This document shows, one piece after another, positions 6,161 through 10,329 of a stretch of DNA of 10,329 nt. The stretch comes from Myxococcales bacterium (lineage in GTDB: Bacteria; Myxococcota; Polyangia; Fen-1088). The translations under genes and the position numbers were made by a program. Positions within the stretch are counted from its first letter, which is position 1. Each line of letters starts with the position of its first letter. The notes beneath the pieces were generated by a model. That model saw only the letters and a program-made list of their open reading frames with translations, ran no database searches and had not been told where the DNA came from. The stretch spans positions 1-10,329 of the forward strand of contig PMBY01000403.1 of assembly GCA_003153875.1 (NCBI GenBank), in the 5' to 3' direction.

Positions 6161-6325
6161 CTAGTGCCTCCAGTCACAATTCCAGCCAGGTTTGGGCCGC
6201 CCATGCATCCCGCCCTGCTTCGTTGCTCCTCGGTTACATACGTCGAGTATGCGCCCTCGTCGCGCCTCGCAGGACGGGCGCCTGAACGACCGAAACCTGG
6301 CCGATCTTCTGACTGGAGGCACTAG
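6161..6325. mobile_element. 165-bp near-palindromic, MITE-like element
   Basis: The element begins CTAGTGCCTCCAGTCA (6161-6176) and ends with the exact reverse complement (6310-6325). Pairing continues inward with mismatches. CCAGGTTTGGGCCG pairs with its opposite arm at about 12 of 14 positions, then CCCGCCCTGC at 9 of 10. The centre is CATAC-GTCGA-GTATG. The whole unit can fold into one long hairpin and encodes no convincing protein. Ends in CTAG are compatible with a TA or CTAG target duplication, as made by IS630/mariner-type elements, but only one copy is in the window. Its right end lies 4 bp past the stop of the TPR-type gene, so its transcript could also act as a terminator. A smaller 7-bp inverted repeat (6306-6312 and 6330-6336) overlaps that stop codon. 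Confidence 0.65.
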
Positions 6326-6329
6326 CCGA

Positions 6330-7394
6330 TCAGAAGGTGCCCTTGAGTGCGAGTGAACCTGGGCCCAGCCACAGCGCCGCACGTGTGTCACCCTCGCGTT
6401 TCGGAGTCCACAGCAGCAACGTCACACCCACGGCTGCGCCGACGCCGCCAACGATCAGTCCCACGGTCGAGAGGGTCCGCATCGAGTTGTAGGTGTCGAC
6501 CTTGCTCTTGCTGACCGTGGGGGGACACCCGTTCTTGCAACTGTTGCGCAGGCTGGAGTCCGACAACACCACGATCCCGGTCACGCCTCCCATGATCAAT
6601 CCGGCCGCCCCCAGCGAAACCGCAATCCAACCCCAGGCCTGTTGCGCTCCGCCGCCCGAAGTCGCCTGGGCCGGCGTGGACGTCGTCAACGTTGCAGCGC
6701 TTGGTGATTCTGTCCCCGCCGGCGAAACGGGCTGTGCCATTGGCGCCGCAGCCATGGGCGCCACAGCCACCGGCGGTCGGGCCGGGCTCGCCGCCTGCAC
6801 CGGTGGCCGCCCACTGAACGCCACCACCGCCTCCTTGTGATCTCCCTCTCTGAGATACACCGTCTGCTCCGAATTCTCGTCGCCATACTTTCCCACCACC
6901 CGCCGCCACCCAGGATCGGCCGGCAGATCGATCCCGAACAGCGCGCTCGCGATCATGGCGCCATCGATGGTCAGGGCGACGTCATTGGCCGCAGCCCCCT
7001 CGACCCGCACGCGCAGTACCGGAATGCGTGGTTGTAGATCGGCCAGTTCTTTGGCCGCGTCTGCCTGAGCGTGTTGCTGCGCATCTCCAAGCCAGAGATC
7101 ATTCGGGGTCAGCCGCGTGGCCTGCCGATACAACTCGGACGCCGCAACCAACTGACCATGCTTGGCTAACGCCCGCGCTGCCCACAGGGCCAGGGTTGGC
7201 ACTTTCGCCACCTCGTACGCCCGCTGGAACTTGCGTCCCGCTTCTTCGAAACGCCCGGCATCGAAATCCCGCTTGGCTTCATTCGACAGGGCGCGCGCCG
7301 CGCCCTTTACGCTGTCGTCGATGGCTCGGGCGGTGCCAGTCCAAAGCCCAACAAGGGTCAGTACCAAAACCAGACTAGCAAGCTTGCCATGCAT
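6330..7394 (-). CDS. secreted/membrane TPR-type protein with two C-terminal hydrophobic segments
   Basis: This 354-residue protein has an N-terminal signal peptide (KLASLVLVLTLVGLWTGTARA, cleavage probably after ARA, residues 22-24). A helical TPR-like region follows: SNEAKRDFDAGRFEEAGRKFQRAYEVA, then LVAASELYRQATRLTPND. Next is a beta-rich segment resembling PEGA-type domains (PRIPVLRVRVEG to EQTVYLREGDHKEAVVAFSG). After this comes a Pro/Ala/Met-rich linker and two hydrophobic stretches (WGWIAVSLGAAGLIMGGVTGIVVL and STVGLIVGGVGAAVGVTLLLW) separated by a loop with two Cys. This architecture is common in Myxococcota, often beside Ser/Thr kinase genes. The kinase gene ends 30 bp upstream on the same strand, so the two are probably one operon, and this protein may work at the cell envelope with it. 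No enzymatic motif is seen and the precise function is unknown. The ATG at 7394 fits the signal peptide. Confidence 0.82.
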   Translation of the reverse strand: MHGKLASLVLVLTLVGLWTGTARAIDDSVKGAARALSNEAKRDFDAGRFEEAGRKFQRAYEVAKVPTLALWAARALAKHGQLVAASELYRQATRLTPNDLWLGDAQQHAQADAAKELADLQPRIPVLRVRVEGAAANDVALTIDGAMIASALFGIDLPADPGWRRVVGKYGDENSEQTVYLREGDHKEAVVAFSGRPPVQAASPARPPVAVAPMAAAPMAQPVSPAGTESPSAATLTTSTPAQATSGGGAQQAWGWIAVSLGAAGLIMGGVTGIVVLSDSSLRNSCKNGCPPTVSKSKVDTYNSMRTLSTVGLIVGGVGAAVGVTLLLWTPKREGDTRAALWLGPGSLALKGTF

Positions 7395-7424
7395 CGGTCA
7401 TTGCACCTTTCATCAATACATCGT

Positions 7425-8876
7425 CTAGAAACCCGCAGGGTCGTCTTGTCTTTTCGAAGCCGGGGGAGGACTGTAGCCACTGGGCGCGGCCACTGGACGC
7501 TGGAAGTGCGGGAACGTCTCTTTCGCTGCAGGCCCGTGCCGACGATTCGACGCACCTGCGCCCGCATGTGCCAGCCTCGTACTCGGCCGCGCCCCAGTCA
7601 CCACCGGTGGCGCCGCCACGCTATTAGCTCGGCTGGGAAGAACAACCGGCGTCCCCACGCCCGCGTCCCGCGGCGCCTCCTGTCGCGCAGGCACCACCGC
7701 AGCGACAGCCGCAGCCTCGGGGGCCGCAATTTTCAGTGTCGCTGGCGTCGCTTGCGGCGCAGCCTCGGGGCTGGGGCGCAACAGCAGAAACAGCACCAGC
7801 CCAAGCGCCGCCGCGCTCCCGCCTACATAGAGCGGCCAGCGTGGGGTTCGCGAGGCCTGCAACAGCACATCCTCGTCGTCCGCCGCCTTCAACTCGCCGG
7901 TGGCATGCGAGAACGTCGTCTTCGACGGACCCGCCATGGTCCGGTCAGAACCCGGCGCTGGGCTTGCCCCCACTGCCGGCATGTCGTCCGATATCGACGG
8001 TCGATCCAGAACTGCCGGGCCTGCCTCGCCCCGCATCGCCCCCATGAACGAGGCAATGCTTTCGAATCGCTCATCGCGCGACCGCGACAGCGCCCGCTTG
8101 ATCGCCGCCTCCACGTGCACCGGCACATTGGCTGCGAACTCGCGCACGGGCGCGGGCGTCGCGGTCAAGTGCATGATCAGCATCTCCGTCCCGGAGGCCG
8201 CCAGGTACGGCGTCTGTCCCGCCAGAATTTCGTAAATGATGATCGCGAACGAATAGATGTCCGAACGCAGGTCGACATCCGCGCTGTCCTTGCACTGCTC
8301 CGGCGACATGTACGCCGGGCTGCCCATGATCAGTCCCGCTTGCGTTCGCATGGTTCCGCCCGTGCCGCCCGCGCGCTTTATCTTCGCAATCCCGAAATCC
8401 AGTATCTTCACCCGCTCACCACCAGGCGCAGCAGCGTCGGGCACCAGAAACAAGTTCTCAGGCTTCAGATCGCGGTGCACGATCCCGGCGGCGTGGGCCG
8501 CTGCCAGGGCGGAGCCGGCCTGGCGCGCGATCTCCATGGCCTGCGGCAGCGGGAGACGGCCCCTGTCCGCCAGGCGTTTCTGCAGCGACACCCCTTCGAG
8601 AAACTCCATCAGGATGTAGGGCGCGCCCTCGGCTGTCACACCAGCGTCGAAGACTTCAATGATGTTGCGATGACGGATGGCACTGGCCGCCCGCGCTTCG
8701 TTGAGAAACCGCCGCACCAGCTCCGCATCCCGCGCCAGCGCCGTGTGCAGAACCTTGACGGCTGCGCGCCGCTCGATGAGCGGATTCTCGGCAAGATACA
8801 CCTCTCCGAAACCGCCTTCGCCGAGCAGCCGGATGATGCGGTAGTTGCCGAAGAGCTGGCCTGCTTCGAGCGCCAT
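7425..8876 (-). CDS. eukaryotic-type serine/threonine protein kinase
   Basis: This is a Hanks-type kinase of 483 residues from the ATG at 8876, which has GGGGA at 7 nt; a TTG 42 nt upstream is in frame but less likely. The catalytic domain fills about residues 12-275. The Gly-rich loop is GEGGFGEV (19-26), the ATP lysine is K41 in AAVKVL, and the helix C glutamate is E60. The catalytic loop is HRDLKPEN (134-141), followed by DFG (160-162) and SPAYMSPEQ (186-194, in place of APE); all essential residues are present. HRD with Lys two places later indicates Ser/Thr specificity. One transmembrane segment (about 346-366, LYVGGSAAALGLVLFLLL) leads to an Ala/Pro-rich tail of about 117 residues, outside the cytoplasm, with no recognised sensor domain. 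It probably signals from the envelope by phosphorylating cytoplasmic targets. The downstream TPR-type gene is likely co-transcribed. Substrate is unknown. Confidence 0.96.
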   Translation of the reverse strand: MALEAGQLFGNYRIIRLLGEGGFGEVYLAENPLIERRAAVKVLHTALARDAELVRRFLNEARAASAIRHRNIIEVFDAGVTAEGAPYILMEFLEGVSLQKRLADRGRLPLPQAMEIARQAGSALAAAHAAGIVHRDLKPENLFLVPDAAAPGGERVKILDFGIAKIKRAGGTGGTMRTQAGLIMGSPAYMSPEQCKDSADVDLRSDIYSFAIIIYEILAGQTPYLAASGTEMLIMHLTATPAPVREFAANVPVHVEAAIKRALSRSRDERFESIASFMGAMRGEAGPAVLDRPSISDDMPAVGASPAPGSDRTMAGPSKTTFSHATGELKAADDEDVLLQASRTPRWPLYVGGSAAALGLVLFLLLRPSPEAAPQATPATLKIAAPEAAAVAAVVPARQEAPRDAGVGTPVVLPSRANSVAAPPVVTGARPSTRLAHAGAGASNRRHGPAAKETFPHFQRPVAAPSGYSPPPASKRQDDPAGF

Positions 8877-9146
8877 GGGTATTCCCCGATAGGTTACTCC
8901 TAGCGGCGGCGCGGACAAGTTGATTCGCGGCTGCTAGCCCCGTCGTCTGACGGTCGTCGCACGTGGCAGTGTGTACGCTCATGTGCGTCGCTGGTCCAGG
9001 CGGATTGTGCAGCGCGCTTGGCGGAGGCACAGGGGCACACAGGGGGCTACAAGATTGACAAGAAGTGGAACTGTCGGCAGCGTGTCCGAGGTCTAGCCTT
9101 GACCGTCGAAAAGCCAGTGGTGGTGCCAGCTCTGAGGAGACAGGAG

Positions 9147-10329
9147 ATGAACCGAATGAATCTTCCGGTGGTTCTGTTTGCGAGTTTCGGATTGCTGGCC
9201 GCTTGCTCCAGCGGCATTACCGATGCTCCACACCCAGGGGGCTCAAGTAAGACCGGCGGTAGCTCAGGCGGTGGAACCAGCTCGGACGCTGCGATCGGCT
9301 CAGGCGGAACGACCAGCTCGGCGGGCGAGATCGGCTCAGGCGGTGTGATCGGCTCAGCCGGGATGGCCAGCTCGGCGGGCGAGATCGGCTCAGGTGGTGG
9401 AACCAATTCAGGCGGTGCAATCGGCCCAGGCGGCGGGACCAACTCTGGTGGTGCGATCGGTTCAGGCGGCGGGACCAGCTCGGGTGGCGCGATCGGCTCA
9501 GGCGGCGGGACCAGCTCGGGCGGAACATTTCTTGTTGGTGGAAAAGATGCAGGGGGCGCCTCAGAGGTTAGGGATGGCGGCTCGTTGGTTGACGGCCCAG
9601 GCACCGGTGGCAGTGCCACACCAGACGCTTCTGTGGACATCGCCGTGGGTGGACAGGGCGGCGGCGCTGAGGTGGGCAGCCCGGTCGACTGCCACGCGCC
9701 GCCCGCCCTTGTGAATGGTTTGGTCAGCGCTCCACTCACGACATTCGGCGCGGTGGCGACATATGGTTGCAACCTTGGCTATTCCCTCACGGGATTGGCC
9801 ACGCGCACTTGTCAGGCCAGTGGCACCTGGAGCGGCACGCCTCCCACTTGCCTTCTGGTGGACTGCGGTGCGCTGCCCGCCATTGCCAACGGCTTGGTCA
9901 AGGCGGTCGCTACCACATACGGCGCGACGGCGACATATGCCTGCAGCGCCGGCTATTTCCTCACCGGCACGCCCACCCGCACTTGTCAGGCCGACGGCAC
10001 CTGGAGCGGCTCAACACCTGTTTGCTCAATTCAGATGCCGAATCTAACGATCAACAAGGTTGGCGCTGGCACGGTGGCCAGCACGCCCGCCGGCATCAAC
10101 TGCGGAACCACCTGTCAGGCGACCTTCGCTGCCGGAACCGTCGTGACCCTTGCGGCCACGCCGGATGCCAACCAGACCTTCATGGGTTGGGATAGCACGG
10201 CCTGCTCAGGAACCGGAATGTGCACCCTCACGCTCACCAGCAACACGGTGGTGCGAGCCTCCTTTTCCCCACCGCCCAACATCATGTTCACGACCTCGAC
10301 CACGCAAACGCCGGCTTTGGGCGGACTGA
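9147..10329 (+). CDS. Gly/Ser-repeat lipoprotein with Sushi (CCP) and InlB-type repeats, 3' end outside window
   Basis: A frame open from the ATG at 9147 to the window edge gives 394 codons. GGAG lies immediately before the ATG; AGGAGA at 9135-9140 is a better-spaced ribosome binding site. The N-terminus is a lipoprotein signal with lipobox LAAC, Cys20 being the lipidated residue. A Gly/Ser-rich tandem repeat (residues 39-128) and a Gly/Asp linker follow. Two Sushi/CCP modules come next (182-236 and 240-293), each with the CxxPP/LxxxNG start, TYxCxxGYxLTG middle and RTCQAxGTWSGxxPxC end, giving four Cys each. Residues 299-373 match the divergent InlB B-repeat type (GTVASTPAGINCG, TFMGWDSTACSG, TVVRASF). 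The last residues (MFTTSTTQTPALGGL) appear to open another extracellular domain that is cut off. The protein probably projects from the outer membrane and binds proteins or glycans; that role is inference. Confidence 0.88.
   Translation, partial: MNRMNLPVVLFASFGLLAACSSGITDAPHPGGSSKTGGSSGGGTSSDAAIGSGGTTSSAGEIGSGGVIGSAGMASSAGEIGSGGGTNSGGAIGPGGGTNSGGAIGSGGGTSSGGAIGSGGGTSSGGTFLVGGKDAGGASEVRDGGSLVDGPGTGGSATPDASVDIAVGGQGGGAEVGSPVDCHAPPALVNGLVSAPLTTFGAVATYGCNLGYSLTGLATRTCQASGTWSGTPPTCLLVDCGALPAIANGLVKAVATTYGATATYACSAGYFLTGTPTRTCQADGTWSGSTPVCSIQMPNLTINKVGAGTVASTPAGINCGTTCQATFAAGTVVTLAATPDANQTFMGWDSTACSGTGMCTLTLTSNTVVRASFSPPPNIMFTTSTTQTPALGGL
9261..9530 (+). repeat. 36-bp in-frame tandem repeat in the lipoprotein gene
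   Basis: Seven imperfect 36-bp units plus one exact half unit (18 bp, 9333-9350) make up exactly 270 bp. The encoded 12-residue unit is about GSGGGTSSGGAI. Later units (9387-9530) are more alike than earlier ones, suggesting recent duplication at the 3' side. The half unit suggests an older 18-bp (six-residue) period. All copies keep the reading frame. Confidence 0.85.

Noticed and set aside
7389..8903. 504-codon plus-strand frame opposite the kinase
   Set aside because: It is antisense to a complete kinase with all catalytic motifs, and its Arg/His-rich composition is not protein-like.
8877..8918. TTG start giving the kinase 14 more residues
   Set aside because: The ATG at 8876 has GGGGA at a suitable distance and the kinase domain begins soon after. 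The extra residues show no family similarity.
9055..9060. TTGACA as a -35 box for the lipoprotein gene
   Set aside because: No -10-like hexamer occurs 16-18 bp downstream. Nothing else of note was seen in the 8877-9146 gap.
9261..9530. Repeat array considered as a CRISPR
   Set aside because: The units are contiguous and in frame, with no unique spacers, and encode a Gly/Ser stalk.
9047..9772. 241-codon Pro/Glu-rich minus-strand frame (PPELVPPPEP repeats)
   Set aside because: It is the reverse strand of the Gly/Ser tandem repeat in the lipoprotein gene, which has a lipobox, ribosome binding site and recognisable domains.

Overview
The window is high-GC bacterial DNA, and its gene content suggests a Myxococcota/Polyangia-type deltaproteobacterium. 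Pointers are a eukaryotic-type Ser/Thr kinase with a Pro/Ala-rich extracytoplasmic tail, an adjacent TPR-type secreted protein with two C-terminal hydrophobic segments, and a Gly/Ser-repeat lipoprotein carrying Sushi and InlB-like domains. This assignment is inference from gene style; no rRNA or tRNA gene is visible.

Layout, left to right. Positions 1-180 hold the 3' end of an unrecognised gene. A complete D-alanine--D-alanine ligase follows (236-1342, +), and a small unknown protein converges on it (1349-1585, -). From about 1843 to 3921 lie three single-gene units, all on the + strand: a GNAT acetyltransferase, a protein with a possible PD-(D/E)XK-like core, and a protein with an RX4H motif of the HEPN type. 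Each is followed by a palindromic stretch with the layout of an integron attC site. In units 1 and 3, the first bases (GTTATGCGG and GTTATGCGC) are the exact reverse complement of the R'' box of the attC at the same unit's 3' end. That is the signature expected of excisable gene cassettes. No integron integrase is encoded in the window, so this is either a cluster of attC sites lacking an integrase or part of a larger integron. Directly after it lies an overlapping DUF4160/DUF2442 gene pair (3982-4531).

Positions 4532-4795 contain no gene but are rich in inverted repeats, including a perfect 9-bp GC stem just past the 3' end of phosphoglycerate kinase (pgk, 4796-6061, -). Upstream of pgk is a 165-bp near-palindrome with perfect 16-bp ends (6161-6325), resembling a MITE. 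Then come the TPR-type secreted protein (6330-7394, -) and the Ser/Thr kinase (7425-8876, -), which are 30 bp apart and probably co-transcribed in the order kinase then TPR protein. A lipoprotein gene diverges from the kinase at 9147 and runs off the right edge. It has a lipobox, a 270-bp tandem repeat, two Sushi domains and an InlB-type repeat.

Housekeeping genes (ddl, pgk) bracket the accessory cassette block. The most interesting parts are that block, the way two of its cassettes use the ATG inside the GTTATGC core site for translation, and the palindromic element upstream of pgk.
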